Shown here piece by piece: positions 45,426 to 57,634 of a stretch of DNA of 64,000 nucleotides (its first letter is position 1; each line of letters opens with the position of its first letter). The position numbers and the translations under genes are program-made. Source of the stretch: Apiospora phragmitis (lineage: Eukaryota; Ascomycota; Sordariomycetes; Amphisphaeriales; Apiosporaceae); assembly GCA_038363925.1 (NCBI GenBank), contig JAQQWL010000013.1, positions 2,418,001-2,482,000 on the forward strand, given 5' to 3'. The notes beneath the pieces were generated by a model. The model ran no database searches and was not told the origin of the DNA. It saw nothing but the letters and a program-made list of their open reading frames with translations.

Positions 45426-47286
45426 ACGTATCCCACAAGCGAATATCTCATATAAGCGGAATGTCCCACTTTCATAAATTTCCTCATAGCTTTAACCTTT
45501 TTTAATATTCTTTTGTGTCCGAAAATGCTATAACTTTAAAAAAAGAGTAATATAATTCTAGCGTTTTAAGCGTTTTAAGAAAACTTAACTTTAAACGTAT
45601 AAAAGGCTATATTAATTTAATACGTTTTATTAAAAACCTTATAGTGTAAACGAAATAGCTAACCTATATAATACGAAATATTTACGAATTCTCAAAAGTT
45701 TTTAAATTTTAAAAAAGATATAATTATTCGATATATTTTTAATTTAAATACGCGATCGTTTCTTTCTTAATTAAGTAATATAAAAGATATAGCGAATCGA
45801 TTATTTAACTTATATAATAAGAAACGTATCGGTATTAATTAAGCCTTTAACTTTATATAATAATAACTAGACCTCCGGACGCGTTTTAATCGAAGAATTA
45901 ATTATTAAAGAATTCTTTATAAAAATCCCGACGCGTATCGCGTATAATTTACCTTGTACGGAATATAATTTATAAATATAAGATCTAAAAAGAGGATATT
46001 TATAATTTTAATAAGACCGGCTTTTTTATAGGTTAAATCTCGTTCGAAATAATCGTAACCATTTTCGATTAACGCGGAAAACTTAAAGTAATATAATAAA
46101 AAAACTAAAAATAAGTTATAATTATTTAAAACGTTAGATTATACGGTTACGCTATCCTTTTATATATTATTTTTATTAAGAAAACGCACCTTTTTTCTTA
46201 ATACGAAAATAACTTATTATTAAAGGATTAAGTAATCGTATTTATTAAAAATAATTAAATTACGAATAAAAGAGGCGAGAACTAAATTCAATACTTTAAT
46301 TAATATATTAAGTTTTATACGAAAAGTTGTTATCGCTTTTTAATCTTAAACGGCTATAACAATTATTACTTAATAACTTTTAAACTTTATTATAAAAAAA
46401 ACTCGATTATTATACTTTATATATTTTCTTATTTATTATATAAGCTCTAGCCTTTTAATATCGGTTATTTTTATATATTAAAAAAGGCGTATAAGAAAGA
46501 AATTAAATGTTTTATACGGGCGTATATCACTTATATTTTAAAAAAGGACTTCCTACTAGCGTTTTTAAAAGCGTTCCGAGCGATTTTTATTATTTCAAAT
46601 ATATAAGGAAGCTTTTAAAAAATAGGACTCGTTCCGTACAATCCGGAATATATTATTTCATAATTAGATATAAAGTTACATATTTTAATACTTCCGGGAA
46701 CGTTTTTTAACCTATTTATTCTTTAAAAATTAAAGATTTTAAATAACCCGATTAAAACTTAATTCTAAACTAAATACGTTCGAAACCGTATCATATAATA
46801 TTAAAATAACTTTTTAACGTTTATTTTAATTAGTTTTAATTAAATTATAAAAGCTATAACGTATATTATATACCGAGTTACTTTTTTAAAAAATAAAAAC
46901 GCGATACTTCGAAAAGTAAATAAGATATTTAGCCGGCGCCGCCGTACGAAAAAAAAACGGCTATAAAATAAAGAATTATTTTATATATAAGCTAAAAAAG
47001 ATTTATAGTTTTAAAAGAACGTTAATAAATAGTTATAAAACGAATCGCGTTAAAAGAGTAATTATATAAGAACTTTTAAGATACGTTTATAACGTTATAG
47101 AATTTACGGAGAGCCTGGATATAATACGTGTACTTATTAGAATAATATAGAAGTATTTAAAGATAAAGATTTCGATTAATTTTAATATATTAAATACGTT
47201 ATAGTGAAATTAATTTATATTTTATTAAAAGGGCTATAAAAGAATAAGATATTCGCTTATATAGGTTATTCGCTTATAGGATACGT
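45426..47286. mobile_element. RIP-degraded Tc1/mariner (Fot1/pogo-like) transposon, copy B
   Basis: 1861 bp, ends ACGTATCC..GGATACGT, flanked by TA at 45424-45425 and 47287-47288. The left terminal inverted repeat is complete (about 42 bases, containing two AAGCGAAT-type motifs) and is the mirror of the right end of copy A. It is in the same orientation as copy A and collinear with it over the full length. The insertion lies inside the AT-rich block and appears nested in other repeat DNA. Confidence 0.85.
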
Positions 47287-47289
47287 TAT

Positions 47290-50200
47290 ATAATATTATA
47301 TAAACGTATAATTAATTATATAATAAATTAAACAGATTAGTTTATATATATTTATTAATAAAGCTAAAGATTTAATATTTCGAAACGACACTATTTTAAA
47401 TCGTATTACCCCTATACGGACTAATAGAGTTAGGATTTTATTAATTTAAACGTATTATAATTATTATATATAAAATTTAAAAATAATAGTTTTAATATAT
47501 AACGCTTATTTAATATTTATTACGGAGGGACCGGACACTTTCGATATTATAGTAATATAGACCGACGATACGTTTAGCTTTATTATAGCCCCTTTTTTTA
47601 AAAAGAGGAAGAAAAGCTAGTAGAGGAATAATTCCGTGTAAAGCTAAAAAATATCTTAACCGAAAATACGCTAATCGAGTTTAATAGAGGTAGGATTTAA
47701 TTAAAATCGTACGATATTTTTTTTAAATAAAAGGGATAGGTTAATTAGTTAAAGCTTATCGATTTAAAAGTTATTAATAAAAATTAATAATATATTTCTT
47801 AACGTATAAAAAGAGTATATCTAGTTTTTATTTATTAATTAAAGGTAATATATAACCTATTTATTATTATTTAAATATAAACCTTAAAAAATAAGAATAT
47901 TAAGAGCTTAAACGAGCGTATTAATTAGTAGATTTAGAACCCGATACGCGTTTTAAGATATATCTCGTTTAACTTTTATTATATAAAGATATATATTTTT
48001 ATTAACGGTTTATTTATAAATAATAAGGATTTAATTTCTTAATTTAAATACTTAATCTTATTAAGTTAAAAAATAAATTATATAAAAGATTAGTTTAAGA
48101 TTTAAAGTAATATTATTTATTAAAGCTCGATAAAATATAAAAAAGTTATACGGAACGTATTAACTAGCGAACTATACGGCACGATTTCCGATATAAATAG
48201 CGGTATCGTATTAAGTATCACGCTTAAAAAAATTGTATAAAATTTAGAATTTTAAGATATATTAATAACCTTTTATATAAATTCGAGGTTTTTTTATAAT
48301 TATTTAATTAAACTAGGTATAATAAACGAAAAAAACCTTATAATTAATATTATATCCCTCTTAAAATCGTATTAAAAAAAGGAATCTTATAAATTTATTA
48401 TATTAATAATAAATAAAACCCGGCAAACGCTTTTATTAAAATATCCCTAAATAAAGCCTTCGAATAAATAGTCTCGATAAATAGCTTTACCGTATATATA
48501 AAAGCGTATATCGAAAAGCTAGACTTATACGTCCCTGATAAGGTATAACGTATCGCGATATATAACGGCACTTTTATTATTATTATTAGTCTTAAACCAT
48601 TTTTTTTTAATTTATAACGAAAAATAATATATATTAATATATAATAATTTCCTTTATTACCGTTATGATTATTAAATAATTAAAATAATTAATTAAAAAG
48701 ATTTATTATTTAATAAAATTAATATTAAAAAGGTATAGTATTACTTATACGGCTTAAATAGGCACCTAATACCGGATTAGCGTAACCTATCCGTACGAGA
48801 CCCTCGGAAAGGGAAGGCCCGTATTTAAAAAGGGGAACAGGTTAATTTTATCGCTAAAATAAAAAATTACTAATATTAGAATAATAGGAACTCAAGTTTT
48901 CTATATTATTTTAAAAAGGGTGCTACGTACTTACACGTACGAACCCCTTTTTAGTTTTATTAAAAAGGGTATACGAAACCCCTCGTAGCTCGTATTAAAA
49001 AGGGTATACGAAACCCCTCGTAGCTCGTATTAAAAATAGATATAAATAATAAAATATAATAATATAATCTCGATTAAACCCGGAACCCACTTGTATGTAC
49101 GTACGAAAGCTTATTTAATAGTTACTTTTATAAAATATATAATATTTTTAAGCGAAATTCGAATAAAACTTTTAAAAATATCGGTAATTAAAGAATAGCT
49201 TACGATTATAAATATTATAAAAGTTAGATCCTTTTTAAAATTAACTAATTATTACCGGATTTTTATCCCCGGGTTTAATAAAATAATAATACTTTTAACG
49301 AATTTAATAAAAAAAAATAAACTATTTTAATAAATAGAAAAAAAGCCGAAACCTTTTACGATATTAAAAAGCGGATTTTTAACGAATTAATACTTCGCGT
49401 AGCGGACTTTACTAAACCTTTTAAAATTAAAACCGATAAACTAAATTATATGATCGAAGGGTAATTAAATTAACGAAATAATAATAAAAAGTCGTACCTT
49501 ATCGTATTTTTTTTAAAAAAAGCTTAACGAATTAAAACCTAATTATTAAAGCTTATAAAAAATAAAGATATTATTTTAATAAAATAGTAAAATTAATAAA
49601 GGTTTATATTAATTATAAAAACTTTATAACGTTTGTTATTATTAAAAAATTAAATAAATAATAAATATAATAGTTTAAATTCTTTTCGATATTTAACTTT
49701 ATTATTATTTATTAAAAAAATAAGGAGAATAGCCGCATTAATATATTAAACCGACAACTAGACTATTAAAAAGAAGTCTTACTCGAAACGCGAACTATCT
49801 TAACTTACGACTAAGACGGCAACCTCGTATTATTATAGTAATTAAACGTTACGAGTTACGTTTAATATAATAATAATTTAGCCGGACCTTGAATCCCGCC
49901 GATTATATTAAAAATTACCTCGAGAACTAAAATAGTCTTACCTTTTACTAAAATAAGATTTATATCCTCAAATAGTATCGTAAAAACTTTATTAAAGAAT
50001 TTTACGAACACCTTATATATAAATATTAAAGAGTATTTAAAACCTAGAAACGAATTATTAAGTAATTTAATTACGAAAACTTTAAATTAATTATAATTAA
50101 AATAATTAATAAATACAACTTATATAATAAAATTAAAACCGCTTAATACCGATTATATAAAGAATTATAACCGATTTTACCGCTAAATAAAGTATAGAAA

Positions 50201-51300
50201 ATAATCGCACTTAACTTCGTAATTAAACTACCCTTATCAAAAGAACCCTTAATTAAAGTTAGTTATAATATTATTTTAATAATTACGGATAAACTTACGA
50301 AATATACTTACTTTTTACTTTATAAAGAATCTAGTGATACTAATAACCTAGCCTATATATTCCTTCGAATAATCGTTAGCTAATACGGGCTGCTCGAAAC
50401 GATCATCTCCGACAGAGACAAGCTGTTTACCGCTAAATTCTAAAAATCACTTATGGCACAACTCGGTATTAAATATAAGCTATTTACGGCTTACCACCCC
50501 TAGACGAATAAATAAACCGAGCGGATAAACTAGACCCTAGAGTAGTACCTACGTTATTACGTTAATTACAAATAAGATAATTGTGTACAATTATTACCTA
50601 TAGCTTCATTCGCTTATAATAACACGGATAATAAAACTACGCGTATATCACCATTTCGAATAAACTACGAGTATAACCCGGAGATCACTAAGAAACCTTT
50701 AAAAGGAGAGCTAGCATTAATCGCGACTATATAAGTCGAATAATTAAAAAAACTCTAGTTTACGTTATAATAAGACCTTATCTTTCTTTAATAACGAATA
50801 AAAAGGTACGTCGATTAGACTAGGTTAAAAAGATTAACCTTAAAAAAAAGAAAAAAAAGTATACCTTTTATAACGAAATATTAAAACTAAATAACTAAGT
50901 AATAAACTAAACTTTAAAAAAATCGGATTATTTAAAATTACGGAAATTATTTTAAAAATTAACTATTAATTATTACTATTTAAAATAATACGAATATATT
51001 TAATATTCTATATTTTATTATTTAAACTAGCGGCTAAAAATATCTCGATTAATATATAATTAAAAGTTATAATAAATTAATACGAATACGAAATTAAAAA
51101 AATTATCGATAAAAGAAAAACTAAAAAAAGCTTTTAATACCTCGTTTAATAAAAAAGTTACTTATTAAAAAATAATACTTAAAAACTTAAGAAATACCTA
51201 GCGAACGCTGCGAAAGAACTTTGGGAGTTCGAGCGACGATAGGAGGAACTAAGGGACCCAGGCCTTTAAAGTTAATTAGGCTTAGGGAAGACTAGTCTAT
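47290..51300 (+). mobile_element. Ty3/gypsy chromovirus retroelement relic (RIP-mutated)
   Basis: Translating while ignoring the many stops reveals pol in order on the plus strand. The RT/RNase H junction region is at about 49335-49560 (FTKPFKIETDKLNY, IAFFSKKL-like, YEKELLAI-like). The integrase core at about 50250-50720 includes SDRDKLFTAKF, MAQLGIKYKLFTAYHP, TERIN and SFAYNN. A chromodomain-like end is at about 51135-51200 (YLV..KSYL...NT.KLKKYLANA). Stops stand where Trp or Gln are expected (TAG/TAA for TGG/CAG/CAA), exactly as RIP predicts. Gag and the reverse transcriptase core lie upstream but are too degraded for firm limits, and I could not define the LTRs. Confidence 0.75.
48959..49028. 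repeat. 35-bp tandem duplication
   Basis: Two near-identical 35-base units starting ATTAAAAAGGGTATACGAAA at 48959 and 48994, with the start of a third at 49029. They share almost no point differences although the surroundings are heavily mutated, so the duplication probably arose after RIP. Confidence 0.85.
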
Positions 51301-52232
51301 ATTAATAAGAACGCCTAAGTTCTAAAGGTTATTAATTAAATAACCCTCGTAACTATTTAATATAGGTAGGATATCGTTCTCCTTATCTAACTCTTCTATA
51401 TTACGACTAAATAAGTCGGCGCCCTTTTCCTTCACTTTCCGACAGATCTTTCGAATTCGCGATAACCGACCTGCCGCCTTAGCGAGCTGAAATTAAAGCT
51501 TAACTAGCTTAGAATAAAGCGATAAGAGCTTCTCGCTCGTGTCCTCTTTATCCGCGTCTATCTTTCGTTATTACTTTAAACCCTTTTTTAAAAATAAAGG
51601 AATTAAAAAATCGTTATATAAACGACCGCGATTTATATACTTTTCGTAACGAGAAAAACGATCCGAAATATAATAATTTAACTTTTTATTTTTAAAATAA
51701 TATAAATAAAGTATATCGGCCGAATAATTATTAAAAGAAATATAATTATATAAAAAAAATACTCGCGAACTTTAATAAAAAACTTTTTAACACGATTTAA
51801 AATTATAATAAATATATATTATAATAAAAGTAAAATAAAGAGGGAATTTATAAAAACTTTAATATAATAATATATAACGAGTATTTATAATAATTAATTA
51901 ATTTAAAAAAAAAGTAATAAAAAAAAGATAATATTATAACTTAATTTAACGATACGATTAATACTTACCCTCGGAACGAAATTAAGATAACCCGAAGCGT
52001 TTACGAACTAATAAACGGTTATTAACTCCGCTAATTAATACTTATAACCCTATTTACGATAATAAGAGTCCGTTATATTAACTGTAATAACCGACACCAC
52101 GATAATAAGTATACACGGCTAACTTAGGGCAGTACGCGAAGGATAACGTAGGATAGATAAATAGGAATAAACGGGTAAAAATAATTAATATAGGTTAGAT
52201 AAATAAAACTAAGTTACGTATTAATAAAATAA

Positions 52233-52334
52233 AGAGCTATAAGATCACGACGTTCTTAATAATTCCGGAGTTATAAAATCACGACGCTCTTAGTAATTCC
52301 GGAGCTATAAAATTATAATACTCCTAATGATCTA
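52233..52334. repeat. 34-bp tandem repeat, three copies
   Basis: Units start at 52233, 52267 and 52301, each opening with GAG(C/T)TATAA(G/A)AT; the first two end in AATTCCG, and the third is degenerate (ends AATGATC). Confidence 0.8.
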
Positions 52335-52389
52335 AAACGACGCATTACGATATATAACGTAATCCGGCGTGGATTAATAAAGGAAAAAC

Positions 52390-53039
52390 AGGATATATAA
52401 TAATAAATATTTTTTATATATTTTATATAAACGCTCTTTATTTTAATAATTAATTTAAATATTAATCTAACTTATTAATAAAATAAATAACTTTAACGAA
52501 ACTATTATAAATACTTTTAAATCTACGCACTTTAATTACTTTAATTCCTACGGCTATTATATATTATATTAATAAAAGCGGACTTTTATCGCACGTTTAA
52601 ATATTTTTTTATATTATTAATATAAAACCTTAATACGTTTTATTAGGTTTCTCTTAAAACTTAGATAACGTTCGTTAGAAGCCGGCTCGATAGGATCTCG
52701 CGAGATCCTCGAGATTCTTAAGAACTAAGGGATATTAATAAAGGAGGGATTAGATATATAACGACGGACATTCCTAATATATTTTATATAGATAGTCTTT
52801 ATTTTAATAATTAATTTAAGTATTAATCTTAACTTATTAATAAGGTAAATAACTTTAATAACTCTATTCTATAAATACTTTTACCCGAGCCCTTATTACT
52901 ACGTTACGACCCGGCTATTATATATTATATCGATAGAAGCGTTACTTTTATCGCACGTCTAGATACTCTCTCGTATTATTAATATAAACCCTAGTACGTC
53001 TTACTAGGTTTCTTTTAAAACTTAAATAACGTTCGTTAT
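52390..53039. repeat. Direct repeat of about 290 bp (two copies)
   Basis: Copies at about 52390-52678 and 52750-53039 share long matches such as TCTTTATTTTAATAATTAAT, TTTTATCGCACGT and AACGTTCGTTA in the same order, spaced 360 bases apart. They could be a duplicated LTR fragment or solo LTR pair; the ends are not clear enough to decide. Confidence 0.65.
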
Positions 53040-53940
53040 AATTTAATACTTTAAACTAAGCTATTTTTATTAAATAAAACGTAATTTTAAACTGTTTATT
53101 ATAAGGCTATTACTTTTTTAGCTTTTCAAAATACCGTGCTCGTTTATATTATGCTTATTTTTAAATTAAATAAATTAAATTTAAAGTATACGTAATTTAA
53201 TTAAAAAGTAAGACTTAATTATTTTAATTAATACCTTATTAATGCGCTAAGAGTCGATACGACGTTACCTCTTCGTTCGTAAGGCTAAGTAACGTCGAAG
53301 GAATAAATCTATTTAATTTTTACTTAAAAATATAAGGTTATTATAAAAGGTTAAAACGCGCTAAGCTAGTTCCTTAATTTACGTATACGTTAGTGCGACG
53401 CTAAGGGCTTTTTAAGCTAAAATCTAGTCTGCTAAATGCTTCTCTTAAACTAGAGAGAGCTTTTAATAAGTAGATTTTAATTCTCGACGTGATTATCGGC
53501 CGTGAAGTCGACTAATAAGGGTAGATCGTGAAATACTTTAATAAAGAGTAGCCTTATAAATAAATTTACCGCTTACTATATTTTAAATAGCGGTAAAGAT
53601 ATCGTTTTCGATATATAAACGCATTATTAATAAATTAATATATACTTAAAAATATAAAATAATTCGGATTAAAATTCGTTAAGAAATTTCTTTTTAAATC
53701 GAAATAGCAGTAAATCGTGGTGGAGGTCGATAAGGGGGTTAATTTTAAAAGGGGGTTAATTATAAGGTGACATACATTAACGAATATTGTTTTAAACTTT
53801 AAACAAAGTATTGACAAGCTATATTTTCATAAGAGATATATCGACGCCCTATTTAAAATATAAAAAATAATAAAGAATACTACCGTTAAAAATATAGTAA
53901 CTCTATACGTTTTAATACGATAAAGCTATTAAGCACGCAT

Positions 53941-54435
53941 GAAATACCTGCACAAGGGCTCTTACATAAGGGTACGATTTAAACAAACTTTCAGGGGGTA
54001 ACGTGTAGACCGGGATTCATAACACTGGCATCCCATGCTTTCCCTTATCCGAGATAGAGCCGCAAGATTTATCTAAGACCTGATCATAAGGGGAATCGCG
54101 GCCCGGAATGCAACACAAAGTTACCATCAAAATCCACATTACCAACCCCTACTGTATTTAGTAGGCCACTAAACTGCCACCAAAGCCCTCCAGATATCAC
54201 TCAACCCAGCAACGATGTCTCCCGGAGGATGACCTTGAGTGACTGCTTCCAACATCCGCTTGATCTGGCCGATACTGCTCCCGCCGAAGATGAATACTGT
54301 CGTCGCAGAGAAGGCAAAAGACCATGACCGAAATCATGCGACCACTACCAGTAATGGAAATGGTTTTGTAAGGACACAGTCATCCTTTCATAAGCAACCT
54401 CTTATTCATATATGCCAATATCAAATCCAATAGCT
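53941..54435. other. Boundary between RIP block and transketolase gene
   Basis: About 500 bases of normal composition, containing the 3' UTR of the minus-strand transketolase gene. No gene seen. Confidence 0.5.
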
Positions 54436-56900
54436 TCAGATCTCCACAAACTCGCGCCTCAGCATCTCGTCCCCCTCTATCTTCTCCAAATACCCCAATA
54501 CCCGCGCCGTCAACGTCTCCACGTCGAACCCAAAGTACTTGTACGCCGCGGTCCCGGGCAGGCTATGCCCGAACGTCGTGACGCACGCCGCGGCATCGGC
54601 GTACCGCTCCCACCCATTCGGCGCATACGGCTCCAGCACGACCGCGGGCATGTGGTGCCGCCGCAGCGTAGCCCGCCTGTACTCGACGCTCTGTGCGTCG
54701 AACAGTCTCTGGCAGGGGAAGCTGACGACACGTACCTCGATGTTGTTCTCTTCTCGTAATTTCTCGGCGACCCCGACAGCGTGCGAGAGCTCGGCCCCGA
54801 CGCCGATCAGCGTGAGGGTCGCGGCCTCGTTCTCCTGCAACACGTACGCGCCCCGGCGCACCCCCTCGCGGTGCGTGTTCGGGACGAGCTGCGGCAGGGC
54901 GTGGCGGCTCGTGGACACGATGGTGGGCGTCTCCCGCGCCGCGAGGGCCGCGGCCCAGGCGCCGGCCGTCTCCTCGCTGTCGCCGGGGCGGAGGTACAGC
55001 AGGTTGGGCATGGCGCGGTACAGCGCGGCCAGCTCGACGGGCTGGTGGGTCGGGCCGTCCTCGCCCATGCCGATGGAGTCGTGGGTGGCGTGGTGGATTA
55101 CTTGGAGTCGCATGAGGGCACCTGAGCGGGTTAGCATGGGAAGGGGGGAACGACATAGAGGAGGTTTGGTTGTATGACGACGACTACTTACCCATTCGTA
55201 CGGCTGGTGCGGCGTACAGGTAGAACACGAAGAATGAGGATGTGACGGGGACGATGGTGCCGGGGGAGAAGGCGGCCAGACCGTTCGAGATGGCGCACAT
55301 GGCGTGTTCTCGCACGCCGTAGTGGATGTAGCGGCCGCCGTAATTGCCGTCGATACCGCAAGAGGTCCGTAGGTCAGGCTGTGGGATGTCAGCAAGTCAG
55401 CGCTAATATTGGCACGTGTAAGGAATGTCCATAAGACTTACGTCTTGGAAGTCCACTTTCCCGGGCCAGATCATGTTCACCGACGGCGACAGATCAGCCG
55501 TGCCCACCATGAAACTGTCCAGCTCCTTGGCGATGGGATTAAACACCAAGCCCGACGAAGCCCGCGAAGCAGTCGGCTTCTCAGGGAAACTCTTCGGGAT
55601 AAGTTCCTCCCACCCCGTCAAATCTCCCTTCATTCTCTTCCGGAACCTCTCCGCCAGATCCGGATGCGCCTCCCCGTACCGCTCCACCAGCGCCTCCCAT
55701 CCCCGAACATATTCCTCCCCCTCTCAGGCAGCCCCGCGAAGAACGCCCGCGTGGCTTCGCCCACGACGAAATGCTCCTCGGGATCGAAGCCGTACGCGCG
55801 CTTTTGGGCCGCGACGTCGTCCGCGCCGAACGCGGCGCCGTGGGCCACGGCGGTCCCCTGCACTTTGCTGCCGAGGCCGATGACGGTGCGGACGTTGATG
55901 AAGGTCGGCTTGTCCGGGCTCTTCTTGGACTGCTCCAGAGCGTCAACGATGCAGGCGATGTCGTAGCAGCCGTCTTGGACGTCGATGACGTTCCAGCCGC
56001 AGGCCTTCATCTTCTCGTTGATGTTCTCCGTGTTCGTCATCTAGTGAGGTTAATCGGAATTTTCAGTTCCGGCTTATCGAAACAGTTACTCACTTCGACA
56101 GATCCATCACAGGTGATCTGGTTGTTGTCGTAAATGACGGTCAGATTGTCGAGTTTGAAGTGCCCGGCGAGTGAGATGGCCTCTAACCCGACACCTTCTT
56201 GTAGGCAGGCATCGCCGACCATGCACCAAGTGTGGTTCGAAACCACGTTGAATCTAGGGCGGTTGAAAGTGGCACCCAGTTGCTTGGATGCCATGGCCAA
56301 GCCAACCGCGTTGGCGATCCCCTGACCCAGAGGGCCGGTGGTGACTTCTATTCCCTCGTGTTCTATCTCCGGATGGCCAGGGCATAGAGCGTCGTACCTT
56401 TCGGAGTGGTAGGATTTGAGCTCGTCAAAGGTCATGGCCTTGTAGTCCGTAAGATGCAAGAACGCGTATTGAAAGATGCATGTGTGTCCTATGCCTCGGC
56501 TGTTAGTAATCTGTCTCTGGTAGTCAAGCGGGACACTTTGGGCTTGCCATTGGAGAGAACGAAACGGTCTCGGTTGAAGTAAGTGGGAGTATGTGGTGCA
56601 TAGCGCATGACATACTTCCAGAGTGACAAACCTATCGCAGCCATACCGATGGCTCCTCTAGAATATTGAGTGTAAGTACTTGGTCTCTTCTTCCTGGGCT
56701 ACTACTGCTGGAACCCACCCCGGATGGCCTCCCTTAAACTGTTGACATAGGTCCGAGATGAGGAGGCGGAACGTTTTCAATACTATGTCATGCGACTCTT
56801 TTTCCGCCGCTACCAGCTCCCGCGAGCTGCAATCATTCTTCTTGGTCGACATGCCAACTTCGGCATCTGCCTCATTCAAGAGGCCAGGTGCCATGACCAT
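54436..56900 (-). CDS. Dihydroxyacetone-synthase-like transketolase, one frameshift
   Basis: Thiamine-diphosphate enzyme of about 719 residues moving two-carbon units. Exons 56719-56900, 56548-56657, 56094-56488, 55442-56040, 55192-55378 and 54436-55121. Visible motifs are FKGGHPGGAIGMAAIGLSLW (across intron 1), DRFVLSNGHTCIFQYAFLHL, GPLGQGIANAVGLAMA, the ThDP/Mg site GDACLQEG..DNNQ, YGVREHAMCAISNGLAAF and THDSIGMGEDGPTHQPVE. The stretches SYHSERYDALCPGHPEIE and VVSFPCQRLFDAQSVEYRR and the wording of the ThDP region fit dihydroxyacetone synthase (DAS/DHAS) better than classical transketolase as I recall the families. No C-terminal peroxisomal SKL-type signal (ends EFVEI). Intron 2 has a GC donor (GCAAGC). 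One G is missing in the run at 55717-55721 (plus-strand C5); exon phase confirms -1. Divergent from a polyol dehydrogenase. Confidence 0.88.
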
Positions 56901-57634
56901 AAAAGTCTGGGTTGAGCAACGGTTTGGCAAGTGTTCAGTAGCTTCGACGGTGAATGGCAGAGTGAGGAGTAAAGATTCAAGTCACAGTTCCGCGGGGTTT
57001 CGGGACATCGGTAGGCGATTTTGAACTTTCCAAGTCCCAAGATACGGGGCCAACCGGAGAATAACCTGGCAAAGTTCAACCATATACCGTCATATACCTA
57101 CCACTAAGCACTTGAGTAATAATTGCGTACCATTTGACGCCCCGACTGCGCTCTCGTTCCCCGCGCGGACACGTCCTGACTGTCTCCAGACTGGTGCAGT
57201 TCCCCAGCCAGCAATATCGAGCGCTAAAATCGGATCTGGTGGTGGGGGATAGTCGGATTGCGGGGAGAACTCCGCACACAATTGCCACAAATGGCGAAGA
57301 ATTGGGGTCGGAAAGGGGGGATGTTCTGCAAAGTCTAAACGCCAAAATGCGGAGGGGCGGAGAGTCGGAGACCCGCGGGTCAGGGGCCCGGCTTACCATA
57401 TTTGGATATCCCGACACCGTCTGCGGGGGATGACGACGGCAATAGCTAAAGCCGGTGAGGTAGCTGAATAATCTACAACATGACCATTGACGCATACATC
57501 CTCCCGGACATTCTCGACGTAAAGAGAAAAACCGGACAGCACATCATATTCGTTGTGGTAGCAGTGGCAAGCTCAGCATCTCCCCGAATACCTGGCTCTA
57601 GATCTCTGTGGCTGCGGACCACGAACACTTCGCC
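56901..57634. promoter_or_regulatory. Bidirectional promoter, transketolase-like / polyol dehydrogenase
   Basis: 734 bases between divergent start codons (56900 minus, 57635 plus). The stretch 57200-57300 includes several CGGGG/GGGGA motifs of the carbon-response kind (for example TGGGGGATAG, GTGGGG) that could bind C2H2 repressors; this is suggestive only. No gene supported inside. Confidence 0.45.

Larger units (their letters stand above)
44520..53940. repeat. 9.4-kb RIP-mutated AT-rich heterochromatic block
   Basis: Very AT-rich with almost no CpA or TpG, while TpA, ApT and CpG are frequent. There is essentially no ORF above 70 codons on either strand over 9 kb. This is the product of C-to-T changes at CpA on both strands, as RIP makes. 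Recognisable contents are transposon copy B, a Ty3/gypsy relic and several short tandem or direct repeats, each listed separately. The edges are sharp: normal composition ends near 44520 and resumes near 53940. Confidence 0.85.

Noticed and set aside
48959..52334. CRISPR-like array from short repeats
   Set aside because: Units are contiguous without spacers and the genome is eukaryotic; simple tandem duplications explain them.
53635..53817. 60-codon ORF in the AT-rich block
   Set aside because: Chance ORF in mutated repeat DNA, no motif.
44520..53940. Mitochondrial or plasmid insertion as source of the AT-rich DNA
   Set aside because: CpG is retained and CpA/TpG are specifically missing, and nuclear-type transposons are readable inside, so RIP fits better.
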